From assembly GCA_016946835.1 (NCBI GenBank), contig JACVTC010000028.1:634001-698000 (forward strand): DNA of 64,000 nt. The letters are read 5' to 3'. Shown here piece after piece: positions 23,120 to 36,545 of this stretch. The position numbers and the translations under genes are program-made. The stretch's first letter is position 1; every line of letters begins with the position of its first letter. Under the pieces are notes generated by a model. It was given only the letters and a program-made list of their open reading frames with translations. It was not told where the DNA came from and did not search any database. The DNA is from Neocallimastix lanati (nom. inval.) (taxonomy: Eukaryota; Neocallimastigomycota; Neocallimastigomycetes; Neocallimastigales; Neocallimastigaceae).

Positions 23120-26100
23120 TTACATATAGATATAGAAAAGAACTGAAATAATAAGAGAAAAAATAAAGGTAAATCCTTTAGTAATTCTTGAAATAGTACC
23201 ACTTATATTACATTTTTCTGGATTATTATCATCATTAACACATTCAATATATCCCATGTGAGCAAGAGAACAAATTTCAACATTATCAGTCTTTTCATTA
23301 ACAGCAACATAATTGTTCATACAAACTAAATCAAACTCACTATCTTTTTCTTCAACAGTGTAAGTACAATTTGTGAAAACACCAGAAACAGCAGCAACAT
23401 ATTTACCGTTAAGACTGGTAACCATTGCAGTTGAATTATTGACTTGATTAATACTTTCCACAGCATTCTTAATCTTTTCTGGATAATGTTCACTGAAAGC
23501 AACTGGGAAGTTGATGATAACTCTGTCATCAAATTCACAAGTTTTATCACTGACAAGACTAAGCATATAACCTGAACCACAGTAATAATACTTCGAATCA
23601 ATGTAGTAGTATTGACCAACAATACAATTCTTCTTATTACATTCAGTTTCTTCTAATCCTTCTGAATCATAAACACATTGATAAAGTTCTCCACTTACAG
23701 TGAAGAAGTGACCATTACTAGTAATTTTTTCACATTGGTTTTTGTCTTGATCACATTCATACATTTCTTTATCAACAGTGAAGTAATAACCTGTTCTTAC
23801 TTTACCATCAATTTTTGTTCTGTTATTGTTCAAACTGAATCTGTTAATGTAGGTATCGGTTGGATCAACACTAACTAAAGCATAACCAGAAGCTGGTGGG
23901 GATACCCATTTCTTTTGAGTGTATCTAAACATGTAAGTGCTAATCTTATCGTAATAATATACACCTTCTTCTGGAGTAACAATATCACATTTAGATTCTT
24001 GACATCCGTAAACTCTTACAGAATTATTTCTTCCATCATAATCTCTAATAGTAGCTGTACTATTGGTAGACATACTAATAACATAGTATGCTGTATCTAC
24101 AACTCTTTCAGCAGCAAATGCATTCATAACATACATGTACTGAGAGAGTCCATAAATTTTGGAAGAAATACTATCTGCCTTATAACATTCACCAGTTTCA
24201 CGAGATTTAATATCATTAGTAACTAATGCAAGTTCACCCTTGTATGTAATACAAAATTCCATACTCTTAATATCAGCTTTTGGTGTACACTTGTTATTTG
24301 AGTAAATACAAATGACACTTTCATCATATGCAAATGAATAGGAATCACTATTTGGATTATATTGAATAATCTTCTTATTTACATCAGCATAGTAAGATGT
24401 AGTTTCTGGTTTATCAACAATACTACAACTACTATCATTACATTTGAAAAGCTTAACGTTTTCGTTGTTATAGTTTTCAACGTTGTTTCCATTAACTAAA
24501 GTATTGGTTTCAACATTAATGAAGTAGTAACCAGTATTTACAATTTGAGTAATGCTACTATCGGAAACTTTGTAAATACTACTGCCGACAGTGTAATAAT
24601 TTTCGCTGTATTTTTCAAGAGCTTCAATACAGTTTGTTGTGGTTGTTGTGTATGTATAAATAGAAGTAGTACCATCAATAATGTATGGATCAATAACAAC
24701 AGTATCAGTAGCAAAGTAAATTACAGAACGATCACTGTTTGTACAATAGCTACCAGCAGAAATAGCGCTAACAGTAGAGGTACTAATGGTTACTCTGTTA
24801 TTAATAAAACATTTATTATTACTGAAAGTACAAACAGGAATAGATAACAATTCTGAAGTAGTAAGTTCATTACATCCAGTGGAAGTACAAGATATAATAT
24901 TATATACTACAGAAGTTGTAGCTCTTCCTTCATTGGATACACCATCTTCTTCATTTTCTCCAGGAATAGTTTCTCTCTTTGAAGAAATAATTTGAGTAGT
25001 AGCACTACGATAGATACCATTAGTTACAGAAATAGCCTTACATGGAGTATTAAAACAATTAATAAGAATATTTGATGTTTTAGCAACATAATAACCAACA
25101 CTAGCTTCCTTTAATTCACAATTGACATTTGTCAAGGCAGTACATTCAATAATTTTCTTTCCGATATCTGCAGTGATAGCAGCATTGTAATAACCAGCTG
25201 ATGCATTAACAGTACTACATGATACTGCATTTTCACAGAAAATAAGTATACTACTATCATTTGTCATGAAGTAACCATCAGTAGCACTAGTAGTAGTACA
25301 GCTCCTGTTTTTACATTTTATTAATGCTTTTTGTATTTTGTCTGTACCATTATTAAGGTAATAATGTTCCTTCTTTTGAATACTACTATTATTAATTAGT
25401 TCACAATTTGTAGTTGAAGTACATTTTATAATTCCTACATTTCCACTACTATCATCAGCACTACTGAGGTAATAACCACTTGTTGCAGTAGTAGAACGAC
25501 ATAGATTACTATTACAATAAATTAATGGATTTGTACTTTTATCACTACCGACATTTACATAGTAATTACTTGAAGAAGCAGGTTTACATACACCAGATTC
25601 ACAGCTAATAATTGTTTTCTTTGCACTACCATTGCTACTGTCTAAATAATAACCATCACTATCAATTGCTACAATTTCTCCCTTTGAATTACAGTAATAT
25701 CCAATACTGTTTTGAACATCGAGTAAGTATGTTTCACTGACACATGATTTACTAATACTACAAGTTTTCTTTGTTTTATTACAAGTATAAATGGTAGTAT
25801 CAGTTCCTGGAGTACCACCTTCAGCTACTTTATGGGTATTATCATTAACATAAACAATACCATTTTCAATAACTCTTGCAATATAATAATTCGTAACCTT
25901 AAATAACGTACTCATATTAGTACCAACTCCTGGAAATCCTCCGCTAGATGTGACTTCAACGAAGTAATAAAGTGATTCATTATTAGCAGCGACACCAGAA
26001 TATTTTTCATCATCTTCATCAGCAGTTGAATCAATTATAAGTTTGAGATTTTTATTTTCATCAAATTTATAGTTTCCGTTAAGCTCTTTATCATAAATAC

Positions 26101-27472
26101 TACTAGTAGTAGATGAGCATGAATTTTCATTACATACTAATATTTCAGCAGCTCCAGTAGTTACATCTACATAATATCCTGGAAGAATATCTTTTCCAAT
26201 TTTTAAAGATGTACAACCTTTATCTGAATCACATTCAATTAATGGATATGAAGCCTTTGTATTATCATCAGCATTTCTGTAATATCCATCACTAGTTACA
26301 GAACTTTTTATTTCACATGTCATTTTACCTTCCGCTTTACTACAATGAATAACTTTGTAAAGAGATTCATCCTCTCTATCTACAGTAAGATAATAACCGT
26401 TATCAATGACTTCTTCTTGAAGTTTACATGTTTTACTATGGCAACATATTAATGCTGGAGTTTTTGCTTCACTAGTGGTTTCACCTTTTTGATTAAGGAA
26501 ATATGAATTAACAGGTGGAGTATAGATTTCACAACTATCTTCTTCGGCACAATATATAACTGATTTATTTGAGAGTGAATTTATATAATAATATTGACTT
26601 TTTTCTGCTTTCGTTAAACTACAACTTATTGTACCATCTTCTAATTCACACTTTATTAATGGTTTATCACCAATAGTCAAGAAGTAGCCTTCTTCACTTT
26701 GACTACTTGATTTACATCCACCTGATCTTATACACTTTATAAGTGTATCTTTCGAATTTAAATAAACAACACTATCTAAATTTGTTTTACCATTAAATGG
26801 ATCTTCTATAATACATCCTTCTTCTTTTGTACATAAAATAATTGCATTTGTTGTGGATGGTGCAGAGATTCCTAAATTTAGGTGGGCTTGACGTTCTATT
26901 TCACTATTATCAGCTTCTGCACATTTATTTTTAATAAGTTGATAATTCATACTGTTGTTGCTTTCATATACATTAATATAATACTTTTTATCTGAACCTA
27001 CTTCATATAAATCAGTATCTTTAATTTCATTACATTCAGTTTTTCCACCTTCTGATTCTTTTGTACATTTATAAATAACTGATACACTTATACTAGTTTT
27101 GTCTTCTAAATATTCACTATCAAGTAATATATCTCTATCATTAAAAAAATAATAGCCCACTTCATTAAGGCATGAATCTTCCCTTTTTTTTGCTCCTGCT
27201 GTTTGAACTTTGCATATAGTATTATCGATTTTCTTTATACAATATTTAGTTGGAGTATCTGCTCGTTTTCTTTCTTGAGAATCTTCACATTCCTGAAGAG
27301 CAGCATATACATTAACCAATGAACATCCCAATAAAATTAATCTTTAAAATAAAAATAAAATTATTAAAAAACAATTATTATTTATGAAAATATTATTTTT
27401 ATTTTTCATTATCTTTTTTCTAATTGATATTATTTAAACTTACATTGTCAATAAATTTGTTTTTGGTTTCAT
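23120..27472 (-). CDS. Secreted cysteine-rich GYY-repeat surface protein, scaffoldin-like
   Basis: Two exons, 27444-27472 and 23120-27341, with a GTAAGT..AAAG intron, give about 1,416 residues. The short first exon completes a signal peptide (MKPKTNLLTILILLGC then SLVNVYA), so the true start is the ATG at 27472. The body is some thirty imperfect repeats of about 35-45 residues: an aromatic GYY or YYxN start, a Leu/Ile-Ile-x-Cys strand (LIKCDS, IIECTA), then a second Cys. The C-terminal part differs (IINFPVAFSEHYPEKIKNAV, FTNCTYTVEE) and ends in a hydrophobic segment reaching the last residue with no cytoplasmic tail, as in a GPI signal. Gut fungi carry large scaffoldins with such Cys/GYY repeats that hold dockerin-bearing cellulases. 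Similarity of repeat style is seen; dockerin binding is inference. Confidence 0.7.
27342..27443 (-). other. Intron splitting the signal-peptide coding region
   Basis: GTAAGT donor and TTTTAAAG acceptor on the minus strand. Splicing joins ACAAT to ATTAATTTTA in phase and restores a continuous signal peptide. Confidence 0.8.
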
Positions 27473-28236
27473 TTTTTTTTATTATTATTTAATTTTTTAA
27501 TATTTCTATATTATATTTTATATAATTATAAATTATAAATAAATATATATATCATAAATTAGTTCCAATTATATATATATTTTTTCTTATCTAATTTTTA
27601 TTCATTATTTATTTATATTTTATTTAACTATATAGTATTTTATTATTTCAATTATTTTGAAAAAAAAATAATATTAAAAATATTATCGTACATTTTAAAT
27701 GATTGAAAATGAAAAAAATTCTTCTATTACGTATATATTTTCTATATTTTCAATTTATTTTTTAAATAAATATTAAATCATTAATTTTTTAATAATTTAT
27801 AATAATAATAAAAACAATAAAAGAGAGAGAAAATTTTTGCTTTTTATTTCATTTCAATGGAAATTAAAAAAGATTTTATTATTATATGAAAATGTAAAGT
27901 AAATTATAAAGTATATAAAATAAAGTTTTTTTTTATAAATAATTATTAGTTTTATCTTAAAAATAAAAAAAATCTTTATTTTTTATTATGTACTATAAAT
28001 ATTAAGAAAACAATGATAAAAATAAATATTTCATAAAAACTTTAATTATATTTATATATGAATTTAAATGAATATTATATAAAAAGTTTTTATTAATTAA
28101 AATTAAGCATGTATAATTAATAAAATACAAGATATAAGAAATGTAATTTATTTTTATTTTATCAATATTATAGGAATAATCTAAAATAATAGGAAATTTG
28201 AAAAATAATTAAATCTAAGTAGTAAATATCGAGGAG

Positions 28237-28238
<2 letters not shown>

Positions 28239-28321
<83 letters not shown>
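28239..28321. repeat. (ATA)n microsatellite
   Basis: About 27 uninterrupted copies of a 3-bp unit in noncoding DNA. Confidence 0.95.
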
Positions 28322-28323
<2 letters not shown>

Positions 28324-30229
28324 GTATTAATAATAAAATAATTTTAAATAATAATAATCATTTTATATTTATAAATTTTATAAAATTGACTAATTATTAT
28401 TAGTTACTATTTAAATCAAAAATGGATCATGCTTTCTTTTTTTTAAAAAAAAAATATAGCTAAATAAATAATGAAATTAAATAAATCGGAAAATAAAATA
28501 TGGTAAAAAATCATTTTAATTAGGTGGTAATTCCCAAAATAATAACAAGATTATTAGTAAAAAATTTTTAAAAAACTGAATAATTATTAAATTTTATTTT
28601 ATTCAATTTTTTTTAATGATTTTAAATTTTTAAATTTCGAGACATGTCATTAAATACAATATTGTTTAACAAAAGTCATAACAGTATAATATATATATAT
28701 ATTTCAAATCGAACCAAAAATATTAATAAAAATGTATTAATTAAGATATAATATTTACTAATATTAACAAAAAAAAGTCATAAATGTTTCAACTTTTTTT
28801 TATTCATATTACTAAATTTGATGATTAATTTTAAAACGTATATATCAAATATATAAATAGAAAAGAAAAAATATAGCATGATAGTTCAATTTTTTTTTTA
28901 GTTTGAATATATATAGTAACTTCTTTTTTTTTTATAGCAAGAATATATATTTTAAGAATATTTATATTTTTTTAGATTGATTATATATTTTAAGAATAGA
29001 CAAAAAAATTTATAACAAAAAATTATATATGGAATCGGAATTATTTCATATATATAAATAAATATTTACTTTTTTGCAAAAGTTCCATTTACTATATATA
29101 TAGATATTAAAGCTTTTAAAGTGTTCATATAATTTCCAAGTAAATAAATCTTAAATAATTTTTATATAATAAAAAAAATTCATTATTTAATTAAAATTTT
29201 ATTTATTTTATAAAAATCTTATTATTTAAAAAATTCTTTTTTTTTAAAAAAAAAAAAAAATCTTTATTATTAATTATATATCTTGATATATATATATATA
29301 TATATATATAAATGATTTTAATTTTATTTTTATTTTTATTTTTTATTTTTTATTATTTTTTTTCGATATATTCTTATAAAAATAGATATACTTTTAATTT
29401 AATAAAAGAAATTAAAATAAAAATAAATATTATTATATGAATAATTTTGTCTTTATTTTAATAATATTAATAAAGTAAATAATTAAATTTCTGATATATG
29501 TAAAATCATTCAAAGTTTTTATGAAATATTATTAAATAATAATATTTTCTGTTATTTGTAGTTTTTAAACAAAAATAATTCCTTTTCTATTAGGATATTA
29601 ATAAAATAGTGATCTATAAATATAAATTAACTAAAATAATATTGTAGTTAATGATTTTAAACATTAACCCTACCTCGAAGTTTGGAAATCTTAAAAATTA
29701 AATATTATTATACTTATATATTGCATATTATGTATAATTATAAGTGATAATTTGTATTTTCTTAATTGTAAAAAATTATTTCTACAAACTATTATTATTA
29801 TTATTATTTTATTTATTTTCATTAGTGTAATGATATAATATATATATATATATATATTTCTTTTTACTTATTATATTATTAATAATAAATTATCGTACAT
29901 ATTTCGATTATATTATTAATACCAATGAGGTATATGATATTTTATGAATAATTCAAAATTCAAAATTTTAAAAAATAAAATTATAACTATATTTTTTAAT
30001 TTAATCCTTTAAAAAAGTCAAATAATACTTTTTGAAGTTAACGTTTATTCAAATTCTAAAACTTAATAATTAATAAAAGTGCTTCGTTTTTAATTAACTT
30101 AATTTTTAATTAAAAATTAACATAATTAATGTAAAAAAAAAAAAATCATAATTTAATAAATAATTATTTCATATTTACTATTAAAAAATAATAGTAATAA
30201 TAAAAAAAGGATTATTTTAAAAAAAAAAA

Positions 30230-30558
30230 AAAAAAAAACCTATATATTGCATTACAATGAAGTTAGAAATTATTTTTATAAAAAAAAAAAAAACATTTCA
30301 TTACATTACATTGAAAAAAGAAATTATTAAAAAAAAAATTATATATTACATTACATTGAAGTTAGAATATCATTAACTTTCAAGATTGTAATTATATATT
30401 GTAAATATTTTTTTTATTTATTTAATATTTAATTGTCATTATATATAAAAAATAATTAATAAAAATTAAAATATACATAAATATATTAAGATGTAACATT
30501 ATGAAGTTAGAATATCTTAACTTTTTAGATTGTAATTATATATTATACATAGTAAATA

Positions 30559-30560
<2 letters not shown>
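30230..30560. repeat. Degenerate short tandem repeats around TGAAGTTAGAA
   Basis: The phrase ATTACA(T/A)TGAAGTTAGAA recurs near 30250, 30350 and 30500, twice followed by AACTTT(C/T)(A/T)AGATTGTAATTATATATT. The spacing is irregular, so this is an old cluster rather than a clean array. Confidence 0.6.
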
Positions 30561-30592
<32 letters not shown>

Positions 30593-31549
30593 GCTAATAC
30601 TTTTTACATTTTTTATATTTAATGTTAATTAAATATTTAATAAAAAAAATTATAAATATTAAAAAAAAAATTAAAAAATACATAAATATATTAAGATGTA
30701 ATATTATAAAGTGTGATTATTATTTATAAAAAAAATTAAATAATTATATATTAAATGCATATATCATTATAATTTGAATTTACAAAATAATCAAATAAAA
30801 AATAAAAAAAAAATGATATAAAAAAGATCAAATCATCTCAAATAATTATTTTAAATCAACTAATAATTTATCAAAAAAACTTCATTTCTATCATGGATTC
30901 TGAATAAATGAAAATTTAAAAAGAAGGTGTAACAATGAAAAGTAGTAAATATTTGAAAAAATATTCTTGTTTATATGTATAATAATTAAAGTAAGTCAAC
31001 CTAGAAAAAAAAAATAAATATGTAATACTTAATGCATAATTATTTTCTTTTTTAAAATATTAAATTTCAATATATTTTATTTCATAATAATTTCATTTTT
31101 TAATCATCAAGGATTTCAAACCTTATTTTTAAATTATTATAAGGGTAGGTTTTAAACTAATTAATTTAAAAACCTTTAAATTTTTATATTTTAATTTAAC
31201 ATGTTACACGAGATTTTCATAAATCATTATATTTTTAAAAAAGCTATAAAAAAAAAAAAATAAAATAAAATAAAAAAAATGGAATAAATAAAAAGTACAT
31301 TAATATATATTATTATTCCAAATTTCATAAAAAAATATTTATGATTTTTTTATTTAATGTATTATAAATAATAAATAATTTTTATTTATATTAATGTTAC
31401 AATCAAAATCTTTAATTTTTTTTTTTTTTTTTTTTTTTTGTTATTATTATAATCTATATAATAAAATTCATTGTTACATAATATCATATAAAGATATATA
31501 GAAGAAATACAAATATGATTTTTTTTTAAAAAAGAATAAAAATTTATAT

Positions 31550-32576
31550 TTATTTAAATTTTTCAATTCTTCTATTAGCATAATTAATTTTACTGTTAGC
31601 AGTTTCGATAGTTGGAGCTAATTCATTAGAAATGAATTCATTTTGGTCAGAAATTGTCTTATTCATGGAAAGGGCCATCATCTTTAATCTTTGAACACCG
31701 ATAGAAGCTTTATCTAAGTTTTCTTCAATTTCTTGTGCGGCAGCATGATCTCTATTGTATTTGTATAATCTACCTTGAGCAGATGGTGGTGGTTCACTTC
31801 CCTTCTTTCCCTTCTTTTTACCCTTAGTATCTGGTAAAGGTTCACCATTGTAATTAAGAGCATTATTAATATCTTGTTGAATTCTTTGAGTATTTTGAGC
31901 ACCTTTAGCTCTAGCTTCCTCTTCACGACGAGCCATTTTATCATTTAATTTTTGTTCTTTCTTTTCCTTTCTTTTCTTAGAAGTAAAGTTAAATACTGGT
32001 AAGAAGAAAGCTCTATTATATTTCTTTAATTCGGTAGCATGTTGATTAGCTCTGTCAGTTTTATCATTAATATTTTTAGCTTTAGCATGAATATTATGTA
32101 ATCTTTCTATATATTTAGAAATTATTTTTTAAATGATTTATTATAGTATAAATATTAATAATTTCAGTATAATTTCAAATATAAAATAATAAAAAAAAAT
32201 ATTAATAATAATTATATTATTTATTAATTAATATTATTATTATTGTTTTTTTTTTTTTTTTTTTAGAAAAAAAAATTTTTTTATTTTCTAATTTACCATC
32301 ACTTTCAGCAAGTAAATTCATATTTTGAACACCAATTTGTTCCGTTTGGTCGAGCTTCTTTAAAATATTACGACTGGTAGCAAGAGTTTCATCCATGACG
32401 GCATCTGTTTGTTGTTTATAATATCTTGCTTCTTCTTCTTCACTACCAAATTGATTTTGATTGTAGTCATTATAACCATTATTACGACTGTTACTGGAAC
32501 CCCAGTTTGAAGTACCAAAATTATCATTACCTTGATTTTGGTTTCTTCTTGACTTTGGAACGTAACGAGAAGACAT
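31550..32576 (-). CDS. SNAP-25/Sec9-type t-SNARE (Qb-Qc), two exons
   Basis: Exons 32297-32576 and 31550-32106 join in phase to give 278 residues. The protein has two SNARE helices and no transmembrane segment, as in SNAP-25/Sec9, which pair with a syntaxin and a v-SNARE for fusion at the plasma membrane. The Qb helix (from about residue 49, YYKQQTDAVMDETLATSRNI) aligns without gaps to SNAP-25 (GVQNMNLLAES against GIRTLVMLDEQ). The Qc helix (about 222-278) has ISDQNEFI with zero-layer Gln248. At the Qb zero layer, where Gln is expected, residue 92 is Ser. The linker is basic and lacks the palmitoylated Cys cluster, as in fungal Sec9. The N-terminus is short and Asn/Ser-rich. Confidence 0.88.
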
Positions 32577-34829
32577 TTTATTTTTATTAATTTATTACTT
32601 ATAAAGTATTGAAAATAATTATAATATTTTTTCTTTTTATTTTAAATAATTTATTTCTAAAAAATATATTTCCTTATATTTAAATTTAAAATTTTATGAG
32701 ACTTCTTCAAGAATTTAAAGAAAAATAAAAATAAAAGTTAAATTTAATTCAATAATAATAATAAAAAAAAAATACTGTCTATAAATTAACTTTTATTTTT
32801 ATTTTAAAAAAGTCTTTAGTTCGGTATTTCATTTTTTTTTTTTTTTTTTTTTTTTAAAATAAAAAAAAAGATAGAAACCAATTTCAATATAAAAATTTAA
32901 GATATATATTTTTGTGAATTATGAAAAATCATATTTAAAAATCATATTGTTTCAGTTAAATGTTATATATTTTTTTAATAAAATAAAAAAAAAGTTCAGT
33001 ATATATTATCATTTTAATAATGAATTAATATAAAAAAATTTTTTTTCTTTATATATAATTAAAAAATATATATTAATATATATATATATTTTATACCTTT
33101 CTATTTAATATCTTCTTTATTTTCTAACTTTTTCTTTTTATTTTAGAAAAGTCCTTTTTAATTTCTTCTATTTAATTTTTTTTTAAATTCTTTTCTATTT
33201 TTGATTATATTCAGATAATATAAAAAAAAAAAAAAAAAAAAAAAAAGAAAGAAAAAAAAAGGAAAATATTATCAGTTTATTTTTTTATTTATATATTATT
33301 TTTAATATTGATTATAAACTATTTAATAATAATAATAATAATACAAATTTTAAGAAAAATATATAACTAGTTATTTCTTCATTATTCAATAAATATAATT
33401 TTTAATAATAAACATTAATTTGAAATTAATCAATTTCAATATAATTAGCATATAGTATACAAAAAAAATAATAAAAAATATTTATATTAATTAATTATTT
33501 ATTTATTTTTATTTTCATAATTTTATTTGTGAACTTTTAATTTAAAGAATAATATTCAAAGATATTGATTAAGATATATATTAAAAATAATTTAGAATAA
33601 TATATTAAAAAATTATTTTTAATTTATTATATTTCCAATAAATTTTTTGAATTTAATAAAATCAGTAAATGAAAAAAATATATATATTTAGATATGAAGT
33701 AAAATAATTTAATGCTATAAATAATAAATGTAATTTATTATAAAAACATTATTATATAAGCAAATTGTTTTATGTATATATATATTATATTTTAAAATAT
33801 GAAGAAAACAAATTTTTATTAATTATTATATTATTATTATTGTTGTTACTTATTTTAATTGTTAATATAGCATATTTTAATAATTAACTGTTTTTTTTTT
33901 ATATTTTAAAATATAATATATATACATAAAAACTGTTTTTTTTATATTTTAAAATATAATATATATATATATAAAAACAAATTTTTATTAATTATTATAT
34001 TATTATATTATCAGATTATTATTATTGAAGTTATAGTTTTTATATTTTAATCCTATTATTATAAAAAATAAATAGATGAATAAATAGATGAATAAAAAGA
34101 TTATGAATAAATAAATTTTGATTCCAAAATATATTTATATAAAACGATTAGTAGTATTAAAATCAAAATGAAATTTTTAAGAATAAAAAAAATATATTTA
34201 AAATGCACTTACTTACATATATATAATATAATAAAAGAAAATGTAGAAATAAATTTAAATTTTTATTTTATTCTACTTTATTTTTGCTTTATTCATTCTT
34301 AAAATTTGAAATTTCTATATTTCTAATGTAGTTTAATTATTTAATATGATTTGAGAGTTTTGAATATTTAAAATCAAATAATAAATTATACTTATTTATT
34401 GAGAATTTAAAATTATTTGAGAAGTTTACATATTTAAAATTAAATAATAAATTATATTTTTATAGTTTATATAGTTTATATATATATATTATTATTATTA
34501 TTAATTTATTAGTTAATAATAATCTATGTAAAAATATTATTTATTTTGTGATTGTTTTTATTTTATTTTTTCTAATTAAATAAAAATTCAAATAAGATGG
34601 AATATTATATATATACAAATGTATGAATATTAAAAATTTTAAAAAAAAAAAAAGTACAAATGAATGAATATTAAAAATTTAAAAAAAGAAAAAAAAAAGT
34701 AAATACAATAAAAAATAAAAAAAGTTATATTCTTGATAGAAAAATTAATAAAAATAAAAATAAAATAAAAAATAAAATACAATAAAAAATATTAGTATTT
34801 TTGGTTGTATCACATATTATAAGGTCTTT
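32577..34829. other. Intergenic A/T-rich region, promoter side of the SNARE gene
   Basis: No coding signal. Contains poly-T/poly-A (about 32831-32855 and 33223-33246) and a local duplication at 33780-34015. Confidence 0.5.
33780..34015. repeat. Local duplication containing a TATATTTTAAAATATA palindrome
   Basis: AACTG followed by T-run, ATATTTTAAAATATAATATATATA occurs at about 33887 and 33931. AAACAAATTTTTATTAATTA occurs near 33808 and 33976. The pieces look like an unequal duplication of one segment. Confidence 0.7.
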
Positions 34830-35130
34830 CGACCATGATAAAAGGAAAATTTGAAGCTGACATATAATAAAGGGGTATTCTTAGGATTCAACTTCAGGGC
34901 ACATTGGTATATAGCTATGGATTATAAAAATCTCAGGATACACCTTGTACGTGAAGCAACTTTTGACGAAGATCAACCAGCACAGCTTGTTCTAAATAAT
35001 AATAAACTCACTGACAATTTATACTCACCAACCAATAAACTATTCTCCAATGATACTGATAATGCAATAGAAATTGAATCAAACTTAATAACAATGATGA
35101 ACCAAGTAACTACAATAACAATATAATGAC
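34830..35130 (+). pseudogene. Ty1/copia pol fragment (region after integrase)
   Basis: From 34851 the frame reads YNKGVFLGFNFRAHWYIAMD and NLRIHLVREATFDEDQPA. That is the copia segment after the integrase core (usually ..GVFLGY.....Y.V..), upstream of RT. It runs 91 codons and ends in Asn/Thr-rich sequence. The flanking pol domains are missing, so it is a fragment. Confidence 0.7.
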
Positions 35131-36175
35131 ATTCAATAATAATAATGAAGAACCTAATTCTTAAAAAAAAAAATTGTCATCAATGAACAAAACAATAATT
35201 CGTTTTTGTTTTTTTTTTTCTGATCAAGAATACAATAATGTTATAACCAATTTAAATTCATTTAAAATCACACCTGAAAATAATTTTCATATATTTCACA
35301 ATAAATACAATATATATGAAAGTACTATGGGTAAAAGAAGACACAGTTTTGATCGAGAATTATTAAACAAACTAAACAAATTTAATATGCTCAACAGTAA
35401 ATCAACCTCCCAAAAGAAAAATCTTATATATGAACCAAATAGCTATTGCAAAAAAAAAAAACATCCGTGTTACCGGCCGGTGATAACATTTAATGAAAAC
35501 CACCACCTCTTTTTATCTGACAATATTTTTTGGTGTAAATAAGGCAGCGGCGAGGAAGGCCAAACATCCAATATTGTTTCCGATTGGAACAACGTTATTA
35601 TTAATATATATTTTTTTTAAATATTTAAATTCTACTATAAAAAAAAATTTACAAAATTATATACCCACACAGGAAACAGGGGGAATTTATTGTCTTTTTT
35701 TTTTTTAGGGATTCTGCACTTACACTTAGGAGGAGATTCAAAAAGATAAAAAAAAAAATCCCACCTCTGGATATAATATTCTTATAGGAAAAAAAAAAAA
35801 AAGATTTTTTTTAATCTGCTTGGCATTAAGAAAACAAGTAACAGTTACCACCCACCACAATGGAAGTAGAATATATATAGGATGAACAAAAATACCCCTC
35901 AAAAACAAAAAAAAAAAAAAAGGATTTATGGATAAGAAAATATTTTTATTTTTTGGACTATTTAATTTTCAATAAAACCAATTAACTCAATAACTATTTT
36001 ACATTGATAATGTTAGCCTGCAAAAAAAAAAAAAAAAAAAAAAAAAACAATAACCATTGAAAATGGAAAATGGAAAATGGACAATTTAACAATTAAAACT
36101 CAAAAAAAAAAAAAAAAAAAAAAAAATTAAAAAACATACAAACATAAAATTTTTATTTTATTTTTTATTAAGACC

Positions 36176-36226
<51 letters not shown>

Positions 36227-36397
36227 ATAAACTTTAAAAATAATATTAGTAATATTAGTACCGAAAAAATAAGTTAAGCCGACGTAATAACCAAAAAAAA
36301 CAAAAAAAAAAAAAATGTTGAACGGGCCTCAAATATCAAAATTCTTAAACATAATTTTTTTTATGATAAATCAGAAAAACGAAATTTGACAGGGGAA
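35131..36397 (+). other. Remnant of copia internal region, unassigned
   Basis: A 122-codon frame at 35174-35542 (KITPENNFHIFHNKYNIYES, GKRRHSFDRELLNKLNKF) continues downstream of the copia fragment, but I recognise no domain in it. A G+C-richer patch sits at 35465-35590. Beyond it are poly-A tracts and at 36391-36397 a purine stretch AGGGGAA before a possible LTR. Treating all of this as one element is inference. Confidence 0.4.
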
Positions 36398-36545
36398 TGT
36401 TAAAAATATAACGAAATCTATTTTGGAAATCTATTATATATAAATAAGGCCATGCCATACTAAGTTTATATATAAATTACAATACTAAAAAAAAACTAGT
36501 TATAACTCATAATTACTATTATTATTTATCATAAATAGATTAACA
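36398..36545 (+). repeat. Possible short copia-type LTR
   Basis: It begins TGTTAAAA right after CAGGGGAA, a polypurine-like tract, and ends ATTAACA, so TGTTAA/TTAACA form 6-bp inverted ends of a 148-bp element. Inside is a TATA-like TATATATAAATAAGG. Only one copy is seen; the borders are tentative. Confidence 0.45.

Larger units (their letters stand above)
27473..31549. other. Gene-free A/T-rich intergenic region
   Basis: About 4 kb without a convincing reading frame. It includes the (ATA)n microsatellite at 28239-28321, short degenerate repeats at 30230-30560, poly-T at 30560-30589 and 31419-31439, and A/T palindromes. The left part is the promoter side of the repeat-protein gene, the right part the 3' flank of the SNARE gene. 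Confidence 0.5.
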
